Assembly: GCA_934434555.1 (NCBI GenBank)
Contig: CAKRZX010000019.1
Location: forward strand, 1-47,328
Length of the DNA: 47,328 bases
Origin: an uncultured Clostridia bacterium
GTDB taxonomy: Bacteria > Bacillota > Clostridia > Christensenellales > QALW01
Direction: 5' to 3'
Position numbers and translations under genes: made by a program. Below the pieces are notes generated by a model. It did no database searches. It was not told the origin of the DNA and was given only the letters and a program-made list of their open reading frames with translations. Of the stretch, positions 7,565 to 13,978 are shown piece by piece; position 1 is the first letter of the stretch; each line of letters begins with the position of its first letter.

Positions 7565-8410
7565 ATGAAAAGAGTTGTTTTTACTTTTATATTTGTATTA
7601 GCATTTGTGGGATTTGCTGCTACAACGGTTAGTGCGGAGGGGCCAGTGAAGCCTGTGATCGAAGGGGAAATGCCGGATTGCTATATGTCTACCGGCGGTG
7701 ACGGTATTACCCTGTTCACTAATGCCAGTGTGCCCGACGGCGGTACGCTGAAATATCAGTGGTATGTCTCGGATATAGAAAACATGGCGATGATTCGTGC
7801 CATTGACTACGCAGATGGGGACCGCTATAAGGTGCCGGAGGAATTGGGAGTGAAATGGTACTGTTATGCTGCCTGGAATGTGGTCGGAGGCTTAGAAAGT
7901 GCGCCGACATACAGCCGCCTGATCCGTGTGGAGTTTTATGAAAACAGTTCCCCACACACCCACAGCTTCGGCGAGTGGATGGTGACCACAAAGCCAACCT
8001 GTACAGAGGCGGGCATTAAGACACGGGAATGTGATTGCGGTGTTACCGAGCGGGCTGAAGTTCCTGCTGCCGGACATAATTGGGATGCGGGAACAATAAC
8101 CCGGGAACCTTCGCCCAAAGCCGATGGCGAAAAGACCTATTGCTGCCTTGTCTGTAAGGCAACTATGACAGAGCCGGTAAAATACAGCGGGAGTCTTGAA
8201 GGCGACGATGATGAAAAAAGCAGCGTTGAGCCGGGTAAAGACAGGAGCACCGATCTAAAAGAAAATAGCAAAAACAGCACAGAACAAACTTCTCCTGTGG
8301 AGAGCGATAAGTTTTCTTTTCCGTGGTGGATCGTTGCCGTTATCGCCGCAGTGGTGATTGGCGGGGGTATTTTGGCAATTGTTTTAATTCGAAAAGGCAG
8401 TGATAAATGA
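7565..8410 (+). CDS. Secreted, C-terminally membrane-anchored Cys/His-rich protein
   Basis: A 281-residue protein with a perfect SD (ATAGGAGGAG). The signal peptide is residues 1-23 (cleavage near TVSAE). Residues about 28-120 look like an Ig/fibronectin-type domain (LKYQWYVSD, VKWYCYAAWNVVGGL). Residues about 125-185 contain two copies of a Cys/His-rich module seen in many clostridial surface proteins (HTHSFGEWMVTTKPTCTEAG, CDCG, then GHNWDAG and CCLVCKATM). A polar linker and a C-terminal helix (WWIVAVIAAVVIGGGILAIV) ending in RKGSDK anchor it. It would be displayed outside the cell. The gene overlaps the next one by four bases (ATGA), so the two are translationally coupled. Confidence 0.75.
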   Translation: MKRVVFTFIFVLAFVGFAATTVSAEGPVKPVIEGEMPDCYMSTGGDGITLFTNASVPDGGTLKYQWYVSDIENMAMIRAIDYADGDRYKVPEELGVKWYCYAAWNVVGGLESAPTYSRLIRVEFYENSSPHTHSFGEWMVTTKPTCTEAGIKTRECDCGVTERAEVPAAGHNWDAGTITREPSPKADGEKTYCCLVCKATMTEPVKYSGSLEGDDDEKSSVEPGKDRSTDLKENSKNSTEQTSPVESDKFSFPWWIVAVIAAVVIGGGILAIVLIRKGSDK

Positions 8411-8793
8411 TGAAAAAGATCGTTCTGGACATTCAGAGCAATATCCATGCGCACACCATGGAGCGAATGCTGATGCAGGAACTGGACGATTGCCAGGTTG
8501 TGATCTCCGAGTCGCCGGATTCCACCGCCGAGTGGTGCAAAACGCATCGGCCGGATGTGCTTTTAATGGAGGTCAAGATGTTTTCGCCCTGGATGTTCTC
8601 CGAGCGTATGGCAATCCGTGATAAGGTTAAACGCAGCACGGAAAACTGTCGAATCGTTCTTTTTGTGGATGACGAAAGCAACAAAAACCTTACCGAGGAA
8701 GTACAGCAGGCAAAGCGCAAGGGTCTTATCGACGCTTTCTTGTTCGACTCGGTTTCCGAGAACTACTTTGCTTCGGTGATCGACAGCGTTTAA
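8407..8793 (+). CDS. Stand-alone degenerate receiver (pseudo-receiver) protein
   Basis: A 128-residue protein with the size and beta-alpha order of a CheY-like receiver and no output domain. Strand 1 reads KKIVLDIQSN, strand 3 RPDVLLMEVKMF, strand 4 CRIVLFVDDES and strand 5 IDAFLFDSVS. The phospho-acceptor Asp position after strand 3 is Glu (LLMEV), the acidic pair after strand 1 is reduced, the Thr after strand 4 is absent, and the strand-5 Lys of the K-P motif is Asp. It should not be phosphorylated in the normal way; Glu may mimic a constitutively active state. It is coupled by an ATGA overlap to the surface protein gene, so a partner role there is plausible. Confidence 0.7.
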   Translation: MMKKIVLDIQSNIHAHTMERMLMQELDDCQVVISESPDSTAEWCKTHRPDVLLMEVKMFSPWMFSERMAIRDKVKRSTENCRIVLFVDDESNKNLTEEVQQAKRKGLIDAFLFDSVSENYFASVIDSV

Positions 8794-8831
8794 ATCAGAC
8801 AACGGCAAAACGCAATAAGCGGAAAAGACAA

Positions 8832-8868
8832 AGGCAGCCGAGTTTTGTTTGGGCCAACTCGGTTGCCT
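8832..8868 (+). terminator. Terminator-like hairpin ending the accessory gene block
   Basis: Arms AGGCAGCCGAGTT and AACTCGGTTGCCT pair around an 11-base loop, followed by TAATTTAAT, a weak U-tract. It sits 38 bases after the pseudo-receiver stop and before a gene fragment on the other strand, so it may act in both directions. Confidence 0.6.
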
Positions 8869-8889
8869 TAATTTAATCATATAAGTCTA

Positions 8890-9198
8890 TCACAAATAGT
8901 TGATGGGAATAACACGGTCATTGCCTTTCAGTGTGATAAGCCTGTCATAAAGGCAAATCAATCCGCCCGAGCCGCGCTTTGTGCCGGGGATCTTGTCGAG
9001 CAAATCAAAAGCATCCATATCCTTCTTCTGCGGATCCGCATGCTTTTTCATTCTGAGAGGATAAAGCGTTCCGTTTTCTTCAATCACCAGATCGATTTCG
9101 TTCATGTCCTTATCTCGGTAGAAATACACGATTCCCTTGTTATAATAACTCTTAATGACCTCGGCGATCACGAAGCTCTCAAAGAAAGCACCAGCCAT
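8890..9198 (-). pseudogene. DUF4143-type ATPase fragment (C-terminal end only)
   Basis: The minus strand encodes 102 residues matching the end of the AAA/DUF4143 ATPases that are common in anaerobes. It begins AGAFFESFVIAEVIKSYYN and continues YFYRDKDMNEIDLVIEENG, the PD-(D/E)xK-like part of that family. Full-length members are about 380-450 residues with an N-terminal P-loop domain; here that part is missing. A TGA lies four codons upstream of the Met in the same frame, and the flanking DNA shows no ATPase sequence. This is a decayed remnant. Confidence 0.75.
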
Positions 9199-9385
9199 AC
9201 GATATCTTCAACAGAACGCAAAAGATTACCTCTGATTTCGATAAAGAAGTAAGAAAAATGCTCAAAAATTAAATCTTAAAACAATTGCACGAAACTCGCA
9301 AATTTGCTATACCTGACATCGTAAAGGGTGGGCTGACACCACATCAACCTGTGATTTGAGCGTAGTGTTATTCTATATGGACCGA

Positions 9386-9484
9386 CAGTCGGCGGGCGAC
9401 AGAAAAACCCGTGATAAATGCAGTAAGTAAGTAAGTAACGGACTACTGTCGGCAGGCGATGGAAAAATCAGCACATAATATGCA
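9386..9484. repeat. Imperfect direct repeat, about 38-40 bases per copy
   Basis: Copy 1 (9386-9423) and copy 2 (9446-9484) share the pattern GTCGGC-GGCGA--GAAAAA followed by a TGCAG end. The copies are separated by an AAGT microrepeat. Similarity is visible by eye at roughly three-quarters of positions. Function is unknown; it may be an old duplication from element insertion. Confidence 0.5.
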
Positions 9485-9519
9485 GCACTGTTCGGAGAAT
9501 TCCCGGCACAGTGCATTTT
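9484..9519. terminator. Hairpin followed by a short T-run
   Basis: GCACTGT at the left and ACAGTGC at the right pair, with further partial pairing inside, and ATTTTTAT follows. It would work as a plus-strand terminator, but no intact gene precedes it, so it may be left over from a lost gene. Confidence 0.4.
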
Positions 9520-9611
9520 TATGCCCACGGGTGTGTACATGGGTGTGTACTTTATACGAAAAAACACGGCATTTCAGAGAGCCGAAAAGCAATATATAAA
9601 CGCTAAAAAAC

Positions 9612-9650
9612 CCCGATAATCACTGACTTTTCAGCAATCATCGGGGTTTT
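9612..9650 (-). terminator. Terminator of the tRNA-Leu gene
   Basis: Arms CCCCGATAAT and ATCATCGGGG pair around the loop, flanked by T-runs on both strands. It lies immediately 3' of the tRNA-Leu gene on the minus strand and could also stop transcription coming from the left. Confidence 0.75.
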
Positions 9651-9655
9651 AATAA

Positions 9656-9740
9656 TGGTGCGAATGAAGGGACTTGAACCCTTACGTCTGTTGACACATG
9701 ATCCTTAGTCATGCCTGTCTGCCAATTCCAGCACACTCGC
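9656..9740 (-). tRNA. tRNA-Leu, anticodon AAG
   Basis: Read on the minus strand, the acceptor arms GCGAGTG and CATTCGC pair (one G-U) and the CCA end is encoded. The anticodon arm CATGA/TCATG holds the loop CTAAGGA, giving anticodon AAG (codon CUU, extended by inosine if modified). The long variable arm and the GGAATTGGCAGAC D-arm are class II Leu features. The T-arm is AAGGG/CCCTT around TTCAAGT. The 3' end points toward the accessory gene block. Confidence 0.92.
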
Positions 9741-9756
9741 GACACTTAACGTGACA

Positions 9757-9785
9757 ATTATATTCTATATCACTGAAAGTGTCAA
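9757..9785 (-). promoter_or_regulatory. SigA-type promoter of tRNA-Leu
   Basis: On the minus strand, a perfect TTGACA (9780-9785) and a perfect TATAAT (9757-9762) are separated by 17 bases, about 17 bases before the tRNA 5' end. Confidence 0.85.
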
Positions 9786-9866
9786 GCGATTTTTATAAAA
9801 AAGTTTTATTTTTTTGATTCGTCGGTCAAAAGATAAATTTTCCGAAATTATAAAAGATGTTTTCAC

Positions 9867-9895
9867 TTGACAATCGGGGGCAAAGCGAATATAAC
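9867..9895 (+). promoter_or_regulatory. Promoter of the ATP synthase operon
   Basis: TTGACA at 9867-9872 and TATAAC at 9890-9895 with a 17-base spacer lie upstream of atpB. It is divergent from the tRNA-Leu promoter. Confidence 0.75.
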
Positions 9896-9923
9896 ATATG
9901 CATAATACAAAGGCGGTGATTTT

Positions 9924-10748
9924 TTGAAAGGAAAAAAGCGTGTTGTTTTTATTGCGGTATGGGTTCTGCTTTTAATTGCGTCGCTGGTTTCTTCTCTGCT
10001 TATTAAAAGCGGCGGCGAAAAGGAAAGCATAAAGGCGGAAATGCGTGACGCCGTACTTCACGAAACTGGCAAAGTAAGCCTTTTCGGGCTTATAAACGTA
10101 AACCCTGCGCTGATTTCGGCGATAACCGTAACCTGCGTACTGCTGTTTGCGGCGCTGATTATAAGGATTTTCGTTATTCCGCGGTTTACCCTTGTGCCGA
10201 ACAAAGCGCAACTTGTGCTTGAAGAGGCAGTCGGGTATTTTGATAATCTTGCAAAGACAAACAGTCCCAAAATGAACAAACTTCTCGGCGGCTACGTTTT
10301 TGCCGCGGGTGCGTATATTTTCTTCGGCACTCTGTTTGAACTTTTCGGTTTTCAGGCAATGGGAATAAACGGTGCTTCCCTGTCGCTCCCCGCGCCCCTT
10401 GCCGACATCAACGGCGCGATTTCGCTGGGGTGCTTTTCGTACTTATTTATTCTTTCCGGCGGAATTGCGGGCAACGGAATAAAGGGGGCAGGCAGCACGT
10501 TAAAGGAATTTTCGCTGCCCATATCAATGAGTTTCCGTCTGTTCGGCGCGCTTTTAAGCGGACTGCTTGTAACGGATTTGGTGTACTACTACCTGAATTT
10601 AAGTTTTGTTCTTCCCGTAGCGGTGGGAATAATGTTTACTTTGCTGCACGCGCTTATACAAACCTACGTGCTTACAATGCTTACCGCACTGTTCTACGGT
10701 GAAGTTTCTCATAAAAAATCAAGCAAAAAGAAAGAGGTATTATCATGA
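9924..10748 (+). CDS. atpB: ATP synthase F0 subunit a
   Basis: A 274-residue integral membrane protein forming the proton or sodium half-channels of F0. The TTG start is supported by AGGCGGTGAT five bases upstream. It has an N-terminal membrane helix, an extracytoplasmic stretch, and the conserved core helices with the essential Arg in MSFRLFGALLSG (about residue 206). The last helix LLHALIQTYVLTMLTALFYG is the expected Q-containing segment. The C-terminus is Lys-rich. It is the first gene of an atpB-E-F-A-G-D-C operon and overlaps atpE by four bases. Confidence 0.93.
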   Translation: MKGKKRVVFIAVWVLLLIASLVSSLLIKSGGEKESIKAEMRDAVLHETGKVSLFGLINVNPALISAITVTCVLLFAALIIRIFVIPRFTLVPNKAQLVLEEAVGYFDNLAKTNSPKMNKLLGGYVFAAGAYIFFGTLFELFGFQAMGINGASLSLPAPLADINGAISLGCFSYLFILSGGIAGNGIKGAGSTLKEFSLPISMSFRLFGALLSGLLVTDLVYYYLNLSFVLPVAVGIMFTLLHALIQTYVLTMLTALFYGEVSHKKSSKKKEVLS

Positions 10749-11074
10749 AAACAACTGTTAAAAGAATTCTTGCCGCAGCACTTATCATTCTTACCGTGTG
10801 CGCTTTGGGTATGACCGTTTTTGCCGAAGGCGAAACGGCGGAAGCGTCATCGACTTCAAGCAAGGCAATCGCCGCTGCGGCGTGCGTAGGTCTTGCGGCG
10901 GCGGCAGGCGCAATAAGTATGGGTTTTGCTATTTCAAAATCAGCCGAGGGAATTTCCCGTCAGCCCGAGGCAGCGGACAAAATCCGTTCGGGGCTTATGC
11001 TGGGTCTTGTATTTATCGAAACCGCAATTATCTATGCGCTTATAGTTGCCATACTTATTATATTCGTACTTTAA
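10745..11074 (+). CDS. atpE: ATP synthase F0 subunit c with N-terminal signal-like extension
   Basis: A 109-residue protein; the usual c subunit is about 75-90 residues. Residues 1-28 form a signal-peptide-like helix (LAAALIILTVCALGMTVFAEG). The two c-ring helices follow: helix 1 (AAAACVGLAAAAGAISMGFA), the polar loop ISRQPEA, and helix 2 (LMLGLVFIETAIIYALIVA) with the ion-binding Glu in FIETAIIY. Thr after the Glu and Tyr five residues after it are features of sodium-binding rings, but the helix-1 Gln of those rings is Met here. Ion specificity is therefore open, and protons are more likely. The gene lies between atpB and atpF in one operon. Confidence 0.9.
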   Translation: MKTTVKRILAAALIILTVCALGMTVFAEGETAEASSTSSKAIAAAACVGLAAAAGAISMGFAISKSAEGISRQPEAADKIRSGLMLGLVFIETAIIYALIVAILIIFVL

Positions 11075-11089
11075 CGGAGGAAAAGAGCA

Positions 11090-11539
11090 ATGTCGCTCCC
11101 GCTTAATATCGATTGGCAGCAGATATTGCTGCACCTGTTCAATTTTATAATTCTTGCCGGCGGACTGTATCTTTTGCTTTATAAGCCCGTGCGCGACTTT
11201 ATGGATAAGCGCCGAGAGCATTATGCCGCTCTTGAAAAAGAGGCGAACGACAGCCTTGAAAACGCAAAAAAGAGCGAGGAAGAGTACGCTTTGCGCCTGA
11301 AAAACGCCGAAACCGAAATTGCAAAAATGAAGTCCGACGCAGAAAAGGCGGCAAACGAAAGCGTGGAAGAAATAATCAGCCGCGCCAACAATGAGAGAGA
11401 AGAAATAATAGAAAAAGCCGCAAAAGAGGGCGAAAGAGAAAAAGCCGCCATTCTTGACGGCGCAAAGGACGAAATAGCCGCTTTGGCGGTAAGCGCCGCG
11501 GAGAAAATCTTAAAACAGACGGAGGGCAAAAATGAGTAA
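11090..11539 (+). CDS. atpF: ATP synthase F0 subunit b (short C-terminus)
   Basis: A 149-residue peripheral-stalk protein with SD GGAGG. One N-terminal membrane helix (LFNFIILAGGLYLLLYKPV) is followed by a long charged coiled coil of Glu/Lys/Ala heptads. It ends at AAEKILKQTEGKNE. In common b subunits the AAEKIL motif is followed by about 15-20 more residues that bind delta; those are absent here. The stop overlaps the atpA start by eight bases, so no delta gene can lie between them. Confidence 0.92.
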   Translation: MSLPLNIDWQQILLHLFNFIILAGGLYLLLYKPVRDFMDKRREHYAALEKEANDSLENAKKSEEEYALRLKNAETEIAKMKSDAEKAANESVEEIISRANNEREEIIEKAAKEGEREKAAILDGAKDEIAALAVSAAEKILKQTEGKNE

Positions 11540-13103
11540 CGCGCGCATCGACGCCGGACTTGATTCCCTTAAAGAACTGCTTGAAGGCGTTGACGCAAAA
11601 AACGGAAACATAATTTCCCTTATGCGGGACGCAATAGAATCATGGGACGCGGAAAGCGAGAATATCGGTGTCGTTACCGCAGTAGGCGACGGCATTGCCC
11701 GCGTTTCGGGTCTTTCGGGCGTCAAATACGGCGAAATTCTTATATTTTCTTCCGGAATACGCGGAATGGTACAGGAACTTTCGCAAGAGGGCTGCGGCTG
11801 TATTCTTTTCGGCGACGACCGTGCAATAAAAGAAGATTCGCCCGTGCGCAAGACAGGCAAAGTTGCGGGCGTTCCCGTAGGTAATGGGCTTATCGGAAGA
11901 ATAGTTGACGCGCTCGGCGCACCTATTGACGGTTTGGGCAAAATTCACGCCGACGGTTTCAGTCCCGTGGAACACCCCGCACCGGGGATAATCGACCGCG
12001 CCCCCGTAAACGAGCCCCTTGAAACGGGCATACTTGCCATCGACTCAATGTTTCCCGTGGGCAAAGGTCAGCGCGAACTGATTATCGGCGACCGACAGAC
12101 GGGCAAAACCGCCATTGTTCTGGACACGATACTCAATCAAAAAGGCAAAAACGTTATCTGCATATACGTTGCAATCGGGCAAAAAGCCTCGTCGGTAGCA
12201 CAGTTGGCGCAGGATTTGCGCGAAAACGGCGCCATAGACTATACAATAGTGATAAATGCCTCGGCAAGCGACGCGGCGCCGCTTCAATACATTGCCCCCT
12301 ATGCAGGGTGCGCAATGGGCGAATATTTTATGGAGCAGGGCAAGGACGTTTTAATCTGCTACGACGACCTTTCAAAACACGCCGTGGCATACCGCACGTT
12401 AAGCCTTTTGCTTGAACGCTCCCCCGGACGCGAAGCGTACCCCGGTGACGTGTTCTATCTTCATTCCCGACTGCTTGAACGCTCGGCGCATTTAAGCCGC
12501 GAAAAGGGCGGCGGTTCGATGACGGCGCTTCCCATAGTGGAAACGCAGGCGGGCGACGTTTCGGCGTACATTCCCACGAACATAATTTCCATAACCGACG
12601 GTCAGATTTTTTTGGAAAGCGACCTGTTTTTCTCGGGTCAGCGGCCCGCGGTAAACGTGGGGCTTTCCGTTTCCCGTGTGGGCGGTGCGGCGCAGACAAA
12701 GGCGCTGAAAAAAGCCGCGGGAACAATCAGGCTTGATTTGGCGCAGTATCGGGAAATGGAGATTTTTACGCAGTTTTCAAGCGATTTGGACGAGAGCACC
12801 AAGCGGAAACTGAATTACGGTCAGGGGCTTATGCAAATGCTCCGCCAGCCCCAATTTTCGCCCGTTTCGCCCCTTAATCAGGTGCTGACGCTCGTTTCCA
12901 TGTTATCGGGCATATTCGGCGATGTTTCACCCGAGTGCATACCCGAACTTCTTAAAAAACTGCTTGAATATCTGCATTCCCACATTGATTCCGTATGCCG
13001 CAAAATTGACAAAAGCGGCGATATGACCGACACGGACAAATCGGAAATAATCTCTTGCGCAAAGCGCTTTTACGAGGACGTATGGCAAGCACAAGCGAAA
13101 TAA
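11532..13103 (+). CDS. atpA: ATP synthase F1 subunit alpha
   Basis: A 523-residue non-catalytic nucleotide-binding subunit. The P-loop is GDRQTGKTAI (about 170-179). The start is at the atpF overlap with a GGAGGG SD. From GVVTAVGDGIARVSGL onward it aligns with normal alpha. Before this point it has about 40 residues in place of the usual 20 or so, and that N-terminal stretch is where alpha normally holds the delta subunit. VGLSVSRVGGAAQ near residue 378 is the usual conserved block with the Arg finger. The next gene, atpG, overlaps its end by 22 bases. Confidence 0.93.
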   Translation: MSNARIDAGLDSLKELLEGVDAKNGNIISLMRDAIESWDAESENIGVVTAVGDGIARVSGLSGVKYGEILIFSSGIRGMVQELSQEGCGCILFGDDRAIKEDSPVRKTGKVAGVPVGNGLIGRIVDALGAPIDGLGKIHADGFSPVEHPAPGIIDRAPVNEPLETGILAIDSMFPVGKGQRELIIGDRQTGKTAIVLDTILNQKGKNVICIYVAIGQKASSVAQLAQDLRENGAIDYTIVINASASDAAPLQYIAPYAGCAMGEYFMEQGKDVLICYDDLSKHAVAYRTLSLLLERSPGREAYPGDVFYLHSRLLERSAHLSREKGGGSMTALPIVETQAGDVSAYIPTNIISITDGQIFLESDLFFSGQRPAVNVGLSVSRVGGAAQTKALKKAAGTIRLDLAQYREMEIFTQFSSDLDESTKRKLNYGQGLMQMLRQPQFSPVSPLNQVLTLVSMLSGIFGDVSPECIPELLKKLLEYLHSHIDSVCRKIDKSGDMTDTDKSEIISCAKRFYEDVWQAQAK

Positions 13104-13978
13104 AGGCTCACATAAAAAGCATACGGGACACAAAAAAAATAACGGGTGCAATGGAACTTATCGCCTCGGCAAAACTTACGAAAGCCAAGGCGGAACTTGA
13201 CGCCACCCGCCCGTACTTCAACGCCCTTGCCGGCGAAATAAAGCGGATATTCCGCACGTCGGCACGTGTTGAAAGCAGATATTTTTATCCCGATGAAGAG
13301 GAAACCCACAATCTTAACGGCACATATGCCAGTCTTGTTATAACCGCGGACAAAGGTCTTGCGGGGGCATACAATCAGAACGTGGAAAAAGAAGCAGAAA
13401 AAATGCTGTCAAACCATGCAGACACAAAACTTTTCGTTGTAGGCGAATGCGGACGTCAGTATTTTTCCCGCCGCGGAATAAAAACGGAAAAAACTTTTCT
13501 TTACACAGCCCAGAACCCCACAATGGAGCGGGCGCGTGAAATTGCCGATATTCTGCTTGAACTTTTTGATTCGGGGCAGGCAGAAAAGATTCTTATAACG
13601 TACACCGATATGCAAAGCGGCGCAGACCCCACGGTAAAAACGACACGCCTTTTGCCCTTTCACCATTCGCAGTTTGCAAAAAAGGGCGAAAAAACGGTTG
13701 ACGAATCCTTTGAATTTGAACCGTCGGTAAGTGCAGTTTTGAACAACGTTATAAAAAGTTACGTTTCGGGCTTTATTTACAGCGCCCTTGTTGACAGTTT
13801 TTGCAGCGAGCAAAACGCCCGTATGAGTGCAATGAATTCAGCGGGCAGCAGCGCGGATAAACTTTTGGGGGAACTGGCAAAGGAGTATAACGCCCAAAGG
13901 CAGGCTGCAATAACGAGGGAAATGACCGAAATCACCGCAGGTGCGCGGGCATTGAAAAGGCAAAAGGAGAAAAAATGA
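13082..13978 (+). CDS. atpG: ATP synthase F1 subunit gamma
   Basis: A 298-residue central-shaft protein. I chose the ATG at 13082, preceded by GAGGA, because it gives the canonical start MASTSEIKAHIKSIRDTKKI. A start at 13055 would add nine unmatched residues. The N- and C-terminal helices of the coiled coil are clear (ITGAMELIASAKL; AKEYNAQRQAAITREMTEIT), and the central Rossmann-like part is FVVGECGRQYF onward. The stop overlaps the start of atpD by four bases (ATGA). Confidence 0.93.
   Translation: MASTSEIKAHIKSIRDTKKITGAMELIASAKLTKAKAELDATRPYFNALAGEIKRIFRTSARVESRYFYPDEEETHNLNGTYASLVITADKGLAGAYNQNVEKEAEKMLSNHADTKLFVVGECGRQYFSRRGIKTEKTFLYTAQNPTMERAREIADILLELFDSGQAEKILITYTDMQSGADPTVKTTRLLPFHHSQFAKKGEKTVDESFEFEPSVSAVLNNVIKSYVSGFIYSALVDSFCSEQNARMSAMNSAGSSADKLLGELAKEYNAQRQAAITREMTEITAGARALKRQKEKK

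Larger units (their letters stand above)
9199..9655. other. Decayed DNA between the ATPase fragment and tRNA-Leu
   Basis: No intact gene is visible. On the plus strand, near 9190-9272, two overlapping frames give scraps of protein-like sequence (IRYLQQNAKDYL, then after a frame change DFDKEVRKMLKN and a stop), suggesting a frame-shifted gene end. The rest holds an imperfect 38-40 base direct repeat, an (AAGT) run near 9423-9438, a hairpin at 9484-9519 and a 10-base tandem repeat at 9529-9550. The mix of relics fits an insertion hot spot beside the tRNA gene. Confidence 0.5.

Noticed and set aside
9423..9438. A CRISPR or other array from the AAGT run
   Set aside because: Only four tetranucleotide copies, no spacers and no cas genes nearby.
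11532..11670. A hidden delta subunit fused to the alpha N-terminus
   Set aside because: The extra stretch is only about 20 residues, far too short for a delta domain of about 170-180 residues.
13055..13082. Alternative atpG start nine codons upstream
   Set aside because: It adds residues unlike any gamma N-terminus and lies inside atpA; MASTSEIK at 13082 is canonical and has an SD.
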